Below, piece by piece: positions 36,362 through 47,470 of a stretch of 64,000 bases of DNA; the first letter of the stretch is position 1; the number at the start of each line of letters is the position of its first letter. The translations under genes were made by a program, and so were the position numbers. The stretch is from the NCBI GenBank assembly GCA_903824045.1, contig CAIJVD010000018.1:1-64000 (forward strand), read 5' to 3'. The notes beneath the pieces are model-generated. The model did not search any database, had not been told where the DNA came from, and was given only the letters and a program-made list of their open reading frames with translations. The DNA comes from an uncultured Chlorobiaceae bacterium. Lineage in GTDB: Bacteria; Bacteroidota; Chlorobiia; Chlorobiales; Chlorobiaceae.

Positions 36362-36513
36362 GCACCATTAATCACCGTATTAATTCCTGCCTACCAATAG
36401 CGCCTGATAATAAAAAAGTTTTATATGATATCAGCCATTCATTTGTATTAAAATACCTTAACAAGACCCGTCACCTCTATTTGACGTTTACTCTTTATGG
36501 TGATTAATGGTGC
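36362..36513. mobile_element. 152-bp element with 15-bp perfect inverted ends (MITE-like)
   Basis: GCACCATTAATCACC at 36362-36376 and its exact reverse complement GGTGATTAATGGTGC at 36499-36513 bound 122 AT-rich bases with no ORF. The size and termini fit a miniature inverted-repeat element. No target duplication is obvious, so a paired regulatory site or long hairpin is an alternative. The right end is 25 bp before the ogg start. Confidence 0.5.
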
Positions 36514-36537
36514 TAAAAACTGCTTGCTTATTCATTG

Positions 36538-37473
36538 ATGTACCTTTATACTATCAGTCATAAAAATCCGATAGACCTTCATGGAACGCTCTTTAGCGGG
36601 CAGTCATTCATGTGGGATAACGCATTTTCATGTGGCGGTTTATATGCGGCTGTTGTGCGTGGGGTTGCTCTTGTTGTTTCAGTGCAATTAACTGGTGAGC
36701 TTGAGGTTCATGCTTCATCCAAAGAGATCGGCGGGATGAATGTTCCTGATTTTATCCGGTATTATTTTACCGATGATGTCGAAAGTAAGGGGCTCTTTCC
36801 TGAAAAGTTCAGCGTGGAGTTTCCTCGTGTCTGGAAGCTTGTGCTCCCCTACTTTCACCTGAAGGTGCTCCGCCAGGAGTTTTTTGAAACCATGCTTACC
36901 TTCATGTGTGCCCAGGGCATTGGGATGCATCTGATCAGAAAACAGGTTTCCATGCTTGCCCGCACCTATGGTGAGTCGGTGAGCGTCCGTATCGGGGAGA
37001 GGGAGCTCGTGCTCTACGGCTCCCCTTCCCCGGAGCGGCTTGCCTCTCTCGACCCTCTTGAGCTCTCGAGGTGCACGAACAATAACCGCATCAGGGCGGC
37101 AAACATTATTTTGTCAGCAAGAGCCATCGCGGAGGGGAGGGTTGATATTGAAGCCCTGAAAGACCGGGAAATTCCGATCGAGGATCTGCGAAATATGCTC
37201 TCCTGCGCTGGCGGCATCGGCTACAAGATTGCGGACTGCATCGCCCTTTTCGGGATTGGCCGCTTCGATGCATTTCCTGTCGATACCCATGTTCGCCAGT
37301 ACATGGCTGAGTGGTTCGGAAGCGAGGCCGCTCTTCGAGCTTTGACTCCAGCGACCTATCTTTTAATAGACGGCGATGCCCGCACTATACTTAGGCCGGA
37401 GATGGCTGGTTATGCCGGGCATCTGCTTTTCCACTGCTGGCGCAGGGAGATAAAAAAGCTTCAATCGTTTTAG
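36538..37473 (+). CDS. ogg: 8-oxoguanine DNA glycosylase/AP lyase (OGG1 type)
   Basis: 311 residues from the ATG at 36538 (a TTG one codon earlier is also in frame). The helix-hairpin-helix/GPD signature is complete: NMLSCAGGIGYKIADCIALF with the catalytic Lys, and DAFPVDTHVRQYMAEWF with the catalytic Asp. The N-terminal domain has FSGQSFMWD, as in OGG1. It removes 8-oxoguanine opposite C. It has its own upstream region containing the 152-bp inverted-repeat element. Confidence 0.9.
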   Translation: MYLYTISHKNPIDLHGTLFSGQSFMWDNAFSCGGLYAAVVRGVALVVSVQLTGELEVHASSKEIGGMNVPDFIRYYFTDDVESKGLFPEKFSVEFPRVWKLVLPYFHLKVLRQEFFETMLTFMCAQGIGMHLIRKQVSMLARTYGESVSVRIGERELVLYGSPSPERLASLDPLELSRCTNNNRIRAANIILSARAIAEGRVDIEALKDREIPIEDLRNMLSCAGGIGYKIADCIALFGIGRFDAFPVDTHVRQYMAEWFGSEAALRALTPATYLLIDGDARTILRPEMAGYAGHLLFHCWRREIKKLQSF

Positions 37474-37528
37474 CTGAAAGCAGAGATATCGTTATCTGAA
37501 CCGTTAATCATCAACAGGAGCTGTCGCT

Positions 37529-38413
37529 ATGAGTGTTGCAAAAAGAGTGCTGGTTGCCGGTGCGTCCGGATATCTTGGACGCTATGCCCTCAAGGAGTTC
37601 AAGGATCGGGGGTATTTCGTTCGGGCGCTGGTCAGGAATCCAGAGAAGTTAAAGGTTGCCGGGCCTCACGGGGAGCCCGCTGTGTTTGATCTGGCCGACG
37701 AGGTCGTTGCCGGCGACGTCACCGTGCCCGATACCATTGCGAGGGTTTGCGACGGCATGGATATTGTTTTTTCGGCTATCGGCCTGACAAAGCCCGAGGC
37801 ACACACCAGCATCGAGGTCGATCATCTCGGCAACCGTCGAATCCTTGAGAGCGCTCTCGGGGCGAAGGTGTCGCGGTTTATCTATGTCTCGGTATTCAAC
37901 CAGGACAAGATGGCCGAGGTCTCTACTATCAAGGCTCACGAGCTTTTCGTGGACGACCTAAAGGCTTCAGGTATTTCATGGGCGGTCATACGGCCGAACG
38001 GGTATTTCTCCGACATGGGGAGGTTTTTCGATATGGCCCGAGGCGGGCACATCTTCATGGCTGGCGAGGGAGAGCGGAAAATCAACCCCATCCACGGTGC
38101 GGATCTTGCAAAAGTGTGCGTCGATGCCGTTGAGGGCGACAATCGGGAGATTCCGGCCGGAGGCCCCGACACCTACACCTTCCGTGAGATCATGGAGCTT
38201 GCTTTCGAAGCCTGCGGCAAGAGTGTGTGGATCACCTCGCTGCCGATCTGGCTGGCCGAGGGAGGGCTTTTTGTTGCCGGAATCTTCAACCGCAACCTGG
38301 CCGACCTGCTTTCATTTGCTATCGAAGCGCTGAAATTCGACCATGTTGCCCCGGCATATGGAACCCGGCATTTGAAAGAGTTCTTTGCCGAACTTGCGGA
38401 GGGCTCTCGTTGA
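37529..38413 (+). CDS. Atypical SDR (NmrA/SDR_a5-like) NAD(P)-binding protein
   Basis: 294 residues. The N terminus VLVAGASGYLGRYALKEF carries the GxxGxxG nucleotide loop with an Arg-rich following strand (VRALVRNPEKL), favouring NADP. DIVFSAIGLTKPEAHTSIEVDHLGNRRIL and FIYVSVFN follow, then VIRPNGYFSDM. Related proteins include photosynthesis-associated reductases and assembly factors, but nothing here fixes the substrate. AGGAG lies ten bases upstream of the ATG. A repeat-family copy begins at its stop codon. Confidence 0.85.
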   Translation: MSVAKRVLVAGASGYLGRYALKEFKDRGYFVRALVRNPEKLKVAGPHGEPAVFDLADEVVAGDVTVPDTIARVCDGMDIVFSAIGLTKPEAHTSIEVDHLGNRRILESALGAKVSRFIYVSVFNQDKMAEVSTIKAHELFVDDLKASGISWAVIRPNGYFSDMGRFFDMARGGHIFMAGEGERKINPIHGADLAKVCVDAVEGDNREIPAGGPDTYTFREIMELAFEACGKSVWITSLPIWLAEGGLFVAGIFNRNLADLLSFAIEALKFDHVAPAYGTRHLKEFFAELAEGSR

Positions 38414-38617
38414 AGAGATTTTGGATTCTGGATTCCGGGTTTTTGATTTGAACTCCAGCGACTTATCTCGATCGGAAGGTTCCGCGGTGTCATCCCGTCT
38501 CGACTTGTCGAGAGAGGGATCCTGATCTGGTTTGGGTGGAGGCGAAGATTTCTCTCCGCGTTCGAAATGACCGTGAGGGTATTCGAAATGATAATGAGGG
38601 GCGTTCAGGATGACGGG
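38411..38617. repeat. Dispersed intergenic repeat copy C
   Basis: Starts at the upstream stop codon with TTGAAGAGATTTTG, then TGTCATCCCGTC, a hairpin CTCGAC-tt-GTCGAG, AGAGAGGGATCCTGAT, GATTTCTCTCCGCG, CGAAATGACC and ATTCGAAATGATAATG. It matches copy B (35122-35252) module by module. The remaining bases up to secA (38618-38850) hold only a small hairpin GTCCG..CGGAC at about 38788-38803. Confidence 0.8.
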
Positions 38618-38850
38618 GAGCTGGGGGAAACGCATTGCATTCATGGGCTTCCTCCTATGGCTATCGATCTGTCGGGACTGGCGAAAAAGAGGGGTTTGAG
38701 TGCTGCATTTTTTTCGCCGCATCTGCTTTTTTCTCAATGGCTAATTCAATACCTTAGGGGTCAGCAGGATATAGGGATAATAACGTCCGAAATGGCGGAC
38801 TGTTCCTGTAATCTGCAACGGAAATTTTTTGAGAGAACTAATACCATTGC

Positions 38851-41800
38851 ATGTTGAAAATTTTTGAGAAAATCTTTGGCTCCAAGCACGAAAAGGATAT
38901 CAGGAAAATCCAGCCGGTTATCACCAGAATCAATGAGCTGCAGGCAGCCCTGGCGTCGCTCAGCGAGGAGCAGCTGAAAGAGAGGGGCCGTGAGTTGAAG
39001 CGGAAGGTTCGAAGCGCACTGGAGCCTGTTGAGAAGGAGCGCGTTGAACTTTTCGGCAAGCTTGAGGGTGCCGATATAAGCCTCGAGGAGGCGGAAAAGA
39101 TAAACACCCGGCTTGATCTTCTTGGCGAAGAGTACGAGAAGGTAACGGCTGCCGCGCTTGAAGAGGTGCTTCCTGATACGTTCGCGCTGGTCAAGGAGAC
39201 CTGCCGACGACTTAAGGGACATGTCTACTCTGTGGTCGGAAGAGAGTTTACCTGGGACATGGTGCCTTACGATGTCCAGCTTATCGGCGGTATTGTGCTG
39301 CATTCGGGCAAGATCTCCGAAATGGCCACCGGTGAAGGAAAGACCCTTGTCTCCACCCTCCCGGTATTTCTCAATGCGCTTACGGGACGCGGCGTGCATG
39401 TCGTTACCGTCAACGACTACCTTGCCCAGAGGGACAAGGAGTGGATGAGCCCTGTTTTCGACTATCACGATTTTTCGGTCGGCGTCATTCTTAATACCAT
39501 GAGCTCCGAAAAGCGCCGCGAGCAGTACGGGTGCGATATCACCTACGGCACGAACAACGAGTTCGGTTTCGACTACCTGCGTGACAACATGGCCGGTACG
39601 CCGGAAGATATGGTGCAGCGTGAGTTCTATTTTGCCATCGTCGATGAGGTAGACAGTGTGCTGATCGATGAGGCCCGTACACCGCTGATCATTTCAGGAC
39701 CGGTGCCCAATGCCGATAACAGCAAGTTCCAGGAGATCAAGCCCTGGATTGAGCAGCTTGTCCGTGCCCAGCAGCAGCTTGTGGGCGGATACCTCACTGA
39801 GGCCGAGCGCCTCATGAAGGCCAAGCCCGCTGATTTCGATGCCGGCCTCGCACTTCTGCGAGTCAAGCGCGGCCAGCCCAAGAACACCCGATTCATAAAG
39901 ATGCTCTCACAGCAGGGCGTCGCCAAGCTGGTGCATAGCACCGAGAACGAGTTTCTCAAGGACAATGCCAGCCGGATGCATGAGGTTGACGACGAGCTCT
40001 ATTTCGCCGTTGATGAAAAGTCCAATACCATTGACCTTACCGACAAGGGCCGCGAGTTTCTCAGCAAGCTCAGTCATCAGGACAGCGATATCTTTCTGCT
40101 GCCTGACGTCGGTTCAGACGTGGCAGTTATCGAGGCTGACCAGTCGGTTAGCGCGGCCGAAAAAGTCAGCAAGAAGGATGCGGTCTACCGCCTCTATGCC
40201 GACCGCTCGGAGCGCCTGCACAATATCGCCCAGCTCCTGAAAGCCTACTCGCTTTTCGCCCGCGACGACGAGTATGTGGTTCAGGACGGCCAGGTCATGA
40301 TTGTCGACGAGTTCACCGGGCGAATACTGCCGGGCAGAAGGTACAGCGAGGGACTACACCAGGCGATCGAGGCCAAGGAGAATGTCAAGATCGAGGGTGA
40401 GACCCAGACCATGGCGACCATCACTATCCAGAACTTCTTCCGTCTCTACAAGAAGCTCGCCGGCATGACCGGTACAGCGGAGACCGAGGCTTCCGAATTT
40501 TTTGAGATCTACAAGCTCGACGTTGTCGTCATTCCCACAAACCGCAATATCGTGCGCCGTGACATGGACGACCTCGTCTACAAGACGCGCCGCGAGAAGT
40601 ACAACGCCATTGTGCAGAAGGTTGAGGAGCTGCAGAAAAAAGGCCAGCCTATCCTTGTCGGCACAACAAGCGTCGAGGTCTCTGAAACCATTTCGAGGAT
40701 GCTTCGGGCCAGAAAGATCCCCCACAATGTGCTGAACGCGAAGCAGAACGATCGTGAGGCCGAAATCGTCGCCGAAGCCGGAGGCAGAGGTGCCGTCACC
40801 ATCGCCACCAATATGGCTGGACGCGGTACCGACATCAAGCTCGGCGAGGGGGTGCGTGAACTCGGCGGTCTCTTTATTCTCGGTTCTGAACGCCATGAGT
40901 CCCGCCGCATCGATCGTCAGCTCAGAGGCCGTGCCGGCCGCCAGGGCGATCCGGGCGAATCGGTATTCTTTGTTTCACTTGAGGATGAACTGATGCGTCT
41001 CTTCGGTTCCGACAGGGTCATCTCGGTCATGGACCGCCTCGGTCACGAGGAGGGCGATGTGATCGAACACTCCATGATCACCAAATCGATCGAGCGTGCC
41101 CAGAAGAAGGTTGAGGAGCAGAACTTCGCTATCCGCAAGCGCCTGCTCGAGTATGATGATGTGCTCAACCAGCAGCGCGAGGTTGTCTACTCCCGCCGCA
41201 AAAACGGCCTGATCAAGGAGCGCTTGACCAGCGACATCCTCGATCTCCTGAAGGAGTACAGCGAGATGGTTGTCAACACCCATCTCAAGAATTTTGATGT
41301 CGATGCCATTGAGGAAGAGGTCATGCGCGAGCTCTCCATCGAGTTCAAGCCTGATCCGGCTGATTTTGAGAAAGATGGTGCTGCCGTGACGGCCGAAAAG
41401 CTTTACAATACTGCGGTTGAATTCTATCGTCGCAAAGAGGATGCTGTGCCAGCGGATCTCATGCGCCAGATCGAGAAGTATGCGGTGCTGAGCGTGATCG
41501 ACCAGAAGTGGCGGGAGCATCTCAGGGAGATCGACTCCCTGCGTGAGGGTATCAACCTCCGTGCCTACGGCCAGAAAGACCCTCTTCTCGAGTACAAGCA
41601 GGAGGCGTTCAAGCTCTTTGTCGAGATGCTGCGCGAAATAGAGCTCGAAACGCTCTCGCTTGCATTCAAGCTCTTTCCGGTCAATCCCGATGAGGCGCAG
41701 GAGATAGAGGAGCGCCAGCGCAAGGCCGCCGTCAAGCAGGAGAAGCTTGTTGCCCAGCACCAGGAGGCCCAGAGTGTTTACACCGCATCATACGGCATCG

Positions 41801-41937
41801 AAGTGGAGCCTGACGTTGAAGGTGAGGCTCCTCAGGCGCAGCAGCCGGTTTCGGTCGATAAAAAGCCGGGGCGCAACGATCTCTGCCCCTGCGGAAGCGG
41901 AAAGAAGTACAAAAACTGTCACGGCCAGGAGCCCTGA
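38851..41937 (+). CDS. secA: Preprotein translocase ATPase SecA
   Basis: 1028 residues, longer than E. coli SecA (901) as usual in the Bacteroidetes/Chlorobi group. The motor has Walker [15 protein letters not shown] and the DEAD-type [21 protein letters not shown], and the second nucleotide domain contains [14 protein letters not shown] and [13 protein letters not shown]. The C-terminal zinc motif [14 protein letters not shown], which binds SecB and phospholipid, is intact. It lies 27 bp before purL. A SecB-like gene is present at 56292. Confidence 0.98.
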   Translation: MLKIFEKIFGSKHEKDIRKIQPVITRINELQAALASLSEEQLKERGRELKRKVRSALEPVEKERVELFGKLEGADISLEEAEKINTRLDLLGEEYEKVTAAALEEVLPDTFALVKETCRRLKGHVYSVVGREFTWDMVPYDVQLIGGIVLHSGKISEMATGEGKTLVSTLPVFLNALTGRGVHVVTVNDYLAQRDKEWMSPVFDYHDFSVGVILNTMSSEKRREQYGCDITYGTNNEFGFDYLRDNMAGTPEDMVQREFYFAIVDEVDSVLIDEARTPLIISGPVPNADNSKFQEIKPWIEQLVRAQQQLVGGYLTEAERLMKAKPADFDAGLALLRVKRGQPKNTRFIKMLSQQGVAKLVHSTENEFLKDNASRMHEVDDELYFAVDEKSNTIDLTDKGREFLSKLSHQDSDIFLLPDVGSDVAVIEADQSVSAAEKVSKKDAVYRLYADRSERLHNIAQLLKAYSLFARDDEYVVQDGQVMIVDEFTGRILPGRRYSEGLHQAIEAKENVKIEGETQTMATITIQNFFRLYKKLAGMTGTAETEASEFFEIYKLDVVVIPTNRNIVRRDMDDLVYKTRREKYNAIVQKVEELQKKGQPILVGTTSVEVSETISRMLRARKIPHNVLNAKQNDREAEIVAEAGGRGAVTIATNMAGRGTDIKLGEGVRELGGLFILGSERHESRRIDRQLRGRAGRQGDPGESVFFVSLEDELMRLFGSDRVISVMDRLGHEEGDVIEHSMITKSIERAQKKVEEQNFAIRKRLLEYDDVLNQQREVVYSRRKNGLIKERLTSDILDLLKEYSEMVVNTHLKNFDVDAIEEEVMRELSIEFKPDPADFEKDGAAVTAEKLYNTAVEFYRRKEDAVPADLMRQIEKYAVLSVIDQKWREHLREIDSLREGINLRAYGQKDPLLEYKQEAFKLFVEMLREIELETLSLAFKLFPVNPDEAQEIEERQRKAAVKQEKLVAQHQEAQSVYTASYGIEVEPDVEGEAPQAQQPVSVDKKPGRNDLCPCGSGKKYKNCHGQEP

Positions 41938-41964
41938 CCACCCTCGAAACGTTTACCGGTAACC

Positions 41965-44247
41965 ATGAAACACACTGAACAGGAAGTCACGCTTGCCATA
42001 GCCGAAGAACATGGCCTGAATGCTGAAGAGTATGGAAAGATACGCGAGATTCTCGGAAGAACGCCCTCAATCACAGAGCTCGGAATTTTCTCTGTCATGT
42101 GGTCGGAGCACTGCAGCTACAAGAACTCCATAGCGGTTCTCAAGACACTCCCCCGCGATGGCGGCGCACTGCTCACCGGCGCCGGCGAGGAGAATGCCGG
42201 TCTGGTCGATATCGGCGACAACATCGCCGTGGCCTTCAAGATCGAGTCGCACAACCACCCATCTGCCGTTGAGCCCTACCAGGGCGCGGCCACCGGTGTT
42301 GGCGGCATCCATCGCGACATCTTCACCATGGGAGCGCGCCCTGTCGCGTCGCTCAACTCTCTCCGCTTCGGTTCACCCAAAGACCCGCGCGTTCGCTATC
42401 TTGTCGATGGCGTGGTCCGCGGCATCGGCGACTACGGCAACTCGTTTGGTGTTCCCACAGTCGGCGGCGAGATCTATTTCGAAGAGGGCTATACCGGCAA
42501 CCCGCTGGTCAACGCCATGTCTGTCGGCATTGTCGAACATCATAAAACTGTCAGTGCCACCGCTTTCGGCGAGGGCAACCCGGTACTGATTGTCGGCTCT
42601 TCCACCGGGCGTGACGGTATCCACGGTGCGACCTTCGCCTCTGAAGATCTCAGTGAGGCGTCGGAGGACAAGCGCCCGAGCGTTCAGGTCGGAGATCCTT
42701 TCGCAGAGAAGCTTCTGCTTGAGGCCACACTCGAAGCTATTGCGACAGGCTATGTTGTCGGCCTGCAGGATATGGGTGCGGCTGGCATTACCAGCTCGAC
42801 CTCCGAGATGAGCGCAAGGGGAATCGAAAAGACCGGTTCGGGCGGCATCGAGATCGACCTGGACCTTGTGCCGATTCGCGAAAAAGGGATGAGTGCCTAC
42901 GAAATCATGCTCTCGGAATCGCAGGAGCGGATGCTTATTGTTGCCGAAAAGGGATTTGAGGAGACGATCATAGATGTCTACCGCAAATGGGATGTTCTGG
43001 CAGTCGTCATTGGCAAGGTGACCAGCGACAACCATCTTCGGGTCTTTCATCATGGCGGAGTCGTGGCCGAGATTCCGGCGGAAACGCTGGTACTCGGGGG
43101 CGGAGCACCGGTCTATATCCGGGAAGCGGTCGAAAAGAAGCCCCAAACCCCGGTTGCAAAGCTGGTCGATGACCAGAGCCTCGATTTCAAAACACTATGC
43201 CTTGAGTTGCTCTCCCGGCCAAACATTGCCAGCAAGCAGTGGGTCTACCGCCAGTACGACTCGATGGTGCAGACCAATACCGTCACTCCGGTCGGCCATA
43301 CAGACGCTGCGGTGATCCGCATCAAGGGCTCCAAAAAGGGGCTTGCCATGAAGACCGACTGCAATGCCCGATACGTCTATCTCAATCCCAATGCGGGCGG
43401 AAAGATCGCCGTTGCCGAGTGTGCCCGCAACATCGCCTGTTCAGGCGCACGGCCGCTTGCCATCACCAACTGCCTCAACTTTGGCAACCCCTACAAGCCG
43501 GAGGTCTATTTCCAGTTCAAGTCCTCGGTGGCGGGGATGGGCGAAGCGTGCAGAGCCTTCAATACCCCGGTTACCGGAGGCAATGTCAGCTTCTATAACG
43601 AATCGACTATCGGCGGCGGAGGCACGGCCATCTACCCTACCCCGACCATCGGCATGATCGGCCTGCTTGACGATATCGATAATCTCGTTGGCTCTACCTT
43701 TACGACCGCAGGTGACGCTATCCTTCTCCTCGGAGAGCCGGAGCTTACTCTCGACGGCTCGGAATACCTTGTCATGCAGTATGGTACCCCCGGACAGGAT
43801 GCCCCGGAGATCGACCTTCAGCATGAGAAGCATCTGCAGGAGCTGCTCGTTTCGCTCGCCTCCAAAAAGCTCGTTCATTCCGCTCATGACATTTCGGACG
43901 GAGGTCTGTTTGTAGCGCTTGCTGAAAAAGCGATCATGAACGAAGCCGCCCCTCTTGGCTTCAGCGTCGATATTGAGGATGTTGGATGCGCCCCTTTCTG
44001 CATTCAGAAGGAGCTCTTCTCCGAAGCCCAGGGCCGTGTGCTGTTGAGCATCGCCCCAGAGAGTGCCCGTGACGTGATTGCCGAAGCAGTTCGCTTCAAT
44101 GTTCCGGTACGGGTTATCGGAAAGGTTGTTGCCGCCGAGGCCTCGATTGCCATAAATGGTCGTAACATCCTCAGCTTCCCCGTTGCCGATCTTTCCGGCG
44201 CATACTTTCATGCGCTCGAACGCTCGCTGCACCTTGACGAACTTTAA
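41965..44247 (+). CDS. purL: Phosphoribosylformylglycinamidine synthase subunit PurL
   Basis: 760 residues, the small form of PurL that works with separate PurQ and PurS. It converts FGAR to FGAM using ATP and ammonia. Conserved elements are [10 protein letters not shown] near the N terminus, [25 protein letters not shown], and in the second half [13 protein letters not shown] and [13 protein letters not shown]. It follows secA by 27 bp and precedes nnr by 32 bp, so all three may be transcribed together. Confidence 0.96.
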   Translation: MKHTEQEVTLAIAEEHGLNAEEYGKIREILGRTPSITELGIFSVMWSEHCSYKNSIAVLKTLPRDGGALLTGAGEENAGLVDIGDNIAVAFKIESHNHPSAVEPYQGAATGVGGIHRDIFTMGARPVASLNSLRFGSPKDPRVRYLVDGVVRGIGDYGNSFGVPTVGGEIYFEEGYTGNPLVNAMSVGIVEHHKTVSATAFGEGNPVLIVGSSTGRDGIHGATFASEDLSEASEDKRPSVQVGDPFAEKLLLEATLEAIATGYVVGLQDMGAAGITSSTSEMSARGIEKTGSGGIEIDLDLVPIREKGMSAYEIMLSESQERMLIVAEKGFEETIIDVYRKWDVLAVVIGKVTSDNHLRVFHHGGVVAEIPAETLVLGGGAPVYIREAVEKKPQTPVAKLVDDQSLDFKTLCLELLSRPNIASKQWVYRQYDSMVQTNTVTPVGHTDAAVIRIKGSKKGLAMKTDCNARYVYLNPNAGGKIAVAECARNIACSGARPLAITNCLNFGNPYKPEVYFQFKSSVAGMGEACRAFNTPVTGGNVSFYNESTIGGGGTAIYPTPTIGMIGLLDDIDNLVGSTFTTAGDAILLLGEPELTLDGSEYLVMQYGTPGQDAPEIDLQHEKHLQELLVSLASKKLVHSAHDISDGGLFVALAEKAIMNEAAPLGFSVDIEDVGCAPFCIQKELFSEAQGRVLLSIAPESARDVIAEAVRFNVPVRVIGKVVAAEASIAINGRNILSFPVADLSGAYFHALERSLHLDEL

Positions 44248-44279
44248 ACCCTCCCGGTGAGGGAGAGGAGCTTACGGCC

Positions 44280-45860
44280 ATGCTGCCCGTTCTAACCGCA
44301 TTGGAGATGCAGAGCGCCGACAAGGCGGCGATCGAACAGCTTCATATTGGCGAAACCCGCCTTATGGAGCTTGCCGGCTCCGAAACCGTTCGCGTTATCC
44401 TTGAGACGCTTGACCGGGAGTCACTCGACGGGCTTCTCTTTCTCGTCGTATGCGGCAAGGGGAACAATGGCGGTGACGGATTCGTCATTGCCCGCCACCT
44501 CCTCAACCTCGGCGCCTCTGTTGATCTTCTGCTGCTCTACCCTCAAAGCGCCCTCAAGGGGATAAACCGCGACGGTCTCACGACTCTTGAGGCCTACATG
44601 GAGTACACCCTGAACCTGCGCATTTTCAGAAGCCATGAGGAGGCACTCCCCTTCGTCGGCGAAACCGCCTACGATGCCCTTATTGACGCCATCACCGGCA
44701 CAGGCCTCCGTATTGAGGCACAGGGCTCGGAGCTTCCCGCTCCCCTTTCGGATGGCATTGAGCTTATCAATTCGATTCGCGAACGCACTGAGGCCGTCAC
44801 CATAGCCGTCGATCTCCCTTCCGGTCTTGACGCCACAACGGGGTTTGCCGCGTTCCCGGTTGTCGAGGCCGATGCAACTGCCACAATGGCATTTCTCAAA
44901 ACCGGGTTCTACCTGAATGACGGTCCAGAGGTATCGGGAGAGCTGCATATCTGTGAGATCTCGATTCCACCCTTTCTCGTCGATGCTCCAGCTGCGCTTC
45001 TCGGGGATGAAGCTTTTGCCGCAGAGAGCTTCATTCTGAGGGAGCGCACAAGCGCGAAGCACTCTAACGGCAGGGTTCTTATTATTGCCGGTTCAGAGAG
45101 CAGTGAGGGCTCGATGCTCGGTGCGGCCATTCTTGCCGCCAAAGGCGCACTGCAGAGCGGTGCCGGGTATGTCGCACTCTCCATTCCTCCCGCTCTTTCG
45201 GGTGCCATCCACGTTGCCGTCCCCGAAGCCGTAGTCATCAGTCGGGATCTTTCAGCAATCATTGAAAAGGCTCGCTGGGCAGACGCCATTCTCATCGGTT
45301 GCGGCCTCGGCCGTGATGCTGCCGCGCTCTCTCTTGTTTCAACGCTTCTGGGCGAAGAGGAGATCACCTCAAAGAAGCTGATTCTCGACGCTGATGCGCT
45401 CTACGCGCTCGCTCAATCCGGCTCGTCTGGCCTGCCGCAATCCGCAGCGGATATTCTCATTACCCCGCACTACGGCGAGTTCAGCCGTCTCTGCGGTGAC
45501 ACGGTTAACGCTATTGCCTCCGACCCGATAGTATCGGCCCGGAACTACGCCAGCCTTCACGGCCTGAATGTGCTTCTCAAGGGCAGCCCGACCGTTATAG
45601 CCGCTCCCCAGGGGCAGGTCATTCTGAACACCAGCGGCACGGAGGCTCTGGCTACAGCGGGCTCCGGTGACGTGCTTTCCGGCATGATTGCCGCCTTTGC
45701 GGCCAAAGGCGCGGGCCTTCGCGACGCCGCAGCCGCCGCAGCATGGTTTCACGGCAGGGCCGGAGACCTGGCTTCCGATGTAGCAAGCCTGGTTAGTGCA
45801 GGGATGATTGTTGAGGGAATCAGGAAATCTTTGGAGGAGATCTTCGAGATAGAGGAGTAA
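44280..45860 (+). CDS. nnr: Bifunctional NAD(P)H-hydrate repair enzyme
   Basis: 526 residues fusing the epimerase (YjeF_N) and the ADP/ATP-dependent dehydratase (YjeF_C). The first half has LMELAGSETV, VVCGKGNNGGDGFVIARHL and AVDLPSGLDATTG. The second has VLIIAGSESSEGSMLGAAILAAKGAL, ILDADALYAL, LITPHYGEFSRL, LKGSPTVIAAP and GTEALATAGSGDVLSGMIAA. It restores NAD(P)H from its hydrated, inactive form. GAGGAG lies before the ATG. A convergent terminator follows. Confidence 0.95.
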   Translation: MLPVLTALEMQSADKAAIEQLHIGETRLMELAGSETVRVILETLDRESLDGLLFLVVCGKGNNGGDGFVIARHLLNLGASVDLLLLYPQSALKGINRDGLTTLEAYMEYTLNLRIFRSHEEALPFVGETAYDALIDAITGTGLRIEAQGSELPAPLSDGIELINSIRERTEAVTIAVDLPSGLDATTGFAAFPVVEADATATMAFLKTGFYLNDGPEVSGELHICEISIPPFLVDAPAALLGDEAFAAESFILRERTSAKHSNGRVLIIAGSESSEGSMLGAAILAAKGALQSGAGYVALSIPPALSGAIHVAVPEAVVISRDLSAIIEKARWADAILIGCGLGRDAAALSLVSTLLGEEEITSKKLILDADALYALAQSGSSGLPQSAADILITPHYGEFSRLCGDTVNAIASDPIVSARNYASLHGLNVLLKGSPTVIAAPQGQVILNTSGTEALATAGSGDVLSGMIAAFAAKGAGLRDAAAAAAWFHGRAGDLASDVASLVSAGMIVEGIRKSLEEIFEIEE

Positions 45861-45887
45861 GCGGGGCGAAGATGAAGCTCTGGAAAT

Positions 45888-45923
45888 AAAAAAAGCGGGA
45901 CCTTTCGGGAGCCCGCTTTTTTG
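45888..45923. terminator. Bidirectional terminator between nnr and the aminotransferase
   Basis: AAAAAAGCGGG (45889-45899) pairs with CCCGCTTTTTT (45912-45922) around a 12-nt loop, with A/T runs on both sides. It lies between two convergent genes. Confidence 0.9.
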
Positions 45924-45941
45924 TTGGACTCAGCGCTCTCT

Positions 45942-47153
45942 TCAGGCGTCGCCTGTACGGAGGAATTTCTTGATATTGCGAGCGGCCTGCCGGATTCTCT
46001 CCTCGTTTTCAATCATCGCGACCCTGACATATTCGTCTCCGTAGGAGCCAAATCCTATTCCGGGACTGACGGCAACTTTTGCCTCCGTGAGCAGCTTCTT
46101 GCTGAATTCGAGACTGCCGAGATGCCGGAACTGTTCAGGGATATGAGCCCAGACGAACATGCTGGCTCTTGGGGTGACTACCGGCCATCCTGCGTTTTCA
46201 AAGCTCTTGACCATGACGTCACGGCGCTTGCGGTAGACCTCTGCAATCTCCTGCACACAGCTCTGGTCGCCAGTGAGGGCGATGGTTGAGGCAACCTGAA
46301 TTGGGGTGAAGGTGCCGTAGTCGAGCCAGCTCTTGATCTTTTCGAGCGCTCCGATCAGCTTCGCATTACCCACCATGAACCCTACTCGCCATCCGGCCAT
46401 GTTATAGGTTTTCGAGAGAGTGTAGCTCTCAACGGCCACATCCTTGGCTCCCGGGACCTGAAGTATTGAGGGGGTGACGTAGCCGTCGTAGGTCAGCTCG
46501 GCATAGGCAATGTCACTGATAATATAGAACCGCTCCTGGCGGGCAATGTCGACCAGCTTTTGATAGAACGGGAGCTCAACGGTTGCCGTGGTTGGATTAT
46601 TCGGAAAGTTGACCACCAGATATTTTGGTTTCGGAGAGGACTCACGCAACGCCTTTTCAATGTTTTTGAAAAAGCCCTCCTCATCGAGCGTCAGGTCGTC
46701 ATTCAACTCAAGCTTCAAGCGGTGGACGTTGCCTCCTGCAAGGATAAATGCCTGGGAGTGGATCGGATAACAGGGGTCGGGTACCATGGCCAGATCGCCG
46801 GGATTGGTGATTGCCTGCACGAGATGGACATAGCCCTCCTTTGAGCCCATCGTTGCAACAACCTCGCGGTCGAGGTCCAAATCGACGTTGTACTTGCGCT
46901 TGTACCAGATTCCCACTGCGCCACGCAGCTTGTATATCCCTTTTGAAACAGAGTAGCCGTGGGTGCGGGGCTTGTTGATGCTTTCCACCAGCTTGTCAAC
47001 AATATGCTGGGGGGTCGGGCCGTCAGGATTGCCCATGGAGAAATCAATAACATCCTCCCCTGCCCGCCTCTCGGCCATCTTCAGTTCATTGACCGCAGCA
47101 AAAACATATTTCGGAAGTCGCTTGATCTTGTCAAACTCTATTTCATCGAACAT
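45942..47153 (-). CDS. alaC: Class I/II aminotransferase, AlaC/alanine type
   Basis: 403 residues, a PLP-dependent aminotransferase. The AlaC subgroup start (FDKIKRLPKYVFAAVNELK) is clear, as are IDFSMGNPDGPTP, GYSVSKGIYKLRGA, VVNFPNNPTTATV and the PLP lysine in SYTLSKTYNMAGWRVGF. Alanine-glutamate transamination is the likely reaction, making alanine from pyruvate; the exact substrate pair is inferred. It is transcribed toward nnr and divergent from the hdr-flx operon. Confidence 0.88.
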   Translation of the reverse strand: MFDEIEFDKIKRLPKYVFAAVNELKMAERRAGEDVIDFSMGNPDGPTPQHIVDKLVESINKPRTHGYSVSKGIYKLRGAVGIWYKRKYNVDLDLDREVVATMGSKEGYVHLVQAITNPGDLAMVPDPCYPIHSQAFILAGGNVHRLKLELNDDLTLDEEGFFKNIEKALRESSPKPKYLVVNFPNNPTTATVELPFYQKLVDIARQERFYIISDIAYAELTYDGYVTPSILQVPGAKDVAVESYTLSKTYNMAGWRVGFMVGNAKLIGALEKIKSWLDYGTFTPIQVASTIALTGDQSCVQEIAEVYRKRRDVMVKSFENAGWPVVTPRASMFVWAHIPEQFRHLGSLEFSKKLLTEAKVAVSPGIGFGSYGDEYVRVAMIENEERIRQAARNIKKFLRTGDA

Positions 47154-47470
47154 GGTAGCAAGAGGAAAAATAATTGATTACGAAAAATCAAACATATCTT
47201 GATAGCATAAGCAAAAAGAGACTTATATCAATGCCTGTCAGAATTATTCTCATCACTTTTCCAGTGCAACTCACTATTGACCGAGCAGCACTGAACGTGA
47301 GCAACTTTTTTTCTGGCAACCCGGTAAAATGCGACCAATTCGAAACTCTTTTATCGCTCCTTTTGTTCTTCATGGTAACAATTGCTAACTCATGGGCCGA
47401 AAAACACTCCACAATCAGCCTTATTATGCACTATATGCAGGGCTTTTAATGAATAATTAGGCTTCATGAT
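47154..47470. other. Intergenic region between alaC and the hdr-flx promoter
   Basis: About 320 bp with no convincing gene; the 91-codon plus frame at 47174-47449 has an unlikely composition and no ribosome site. No hairpin of note. Confidence 0.45.

Noticed and set aside
38567-38857. Plus-strand ORF upstream of secA
   Set aside because: Begins inside repeat copy C and has no protein-like features; the secA start is at 38851.
47174-47449. ORF of 91 codons between alaC and hdrCB
   Set aside because: Atypical composition, no ribosome site, and a good promoter for hdrCB follows it.
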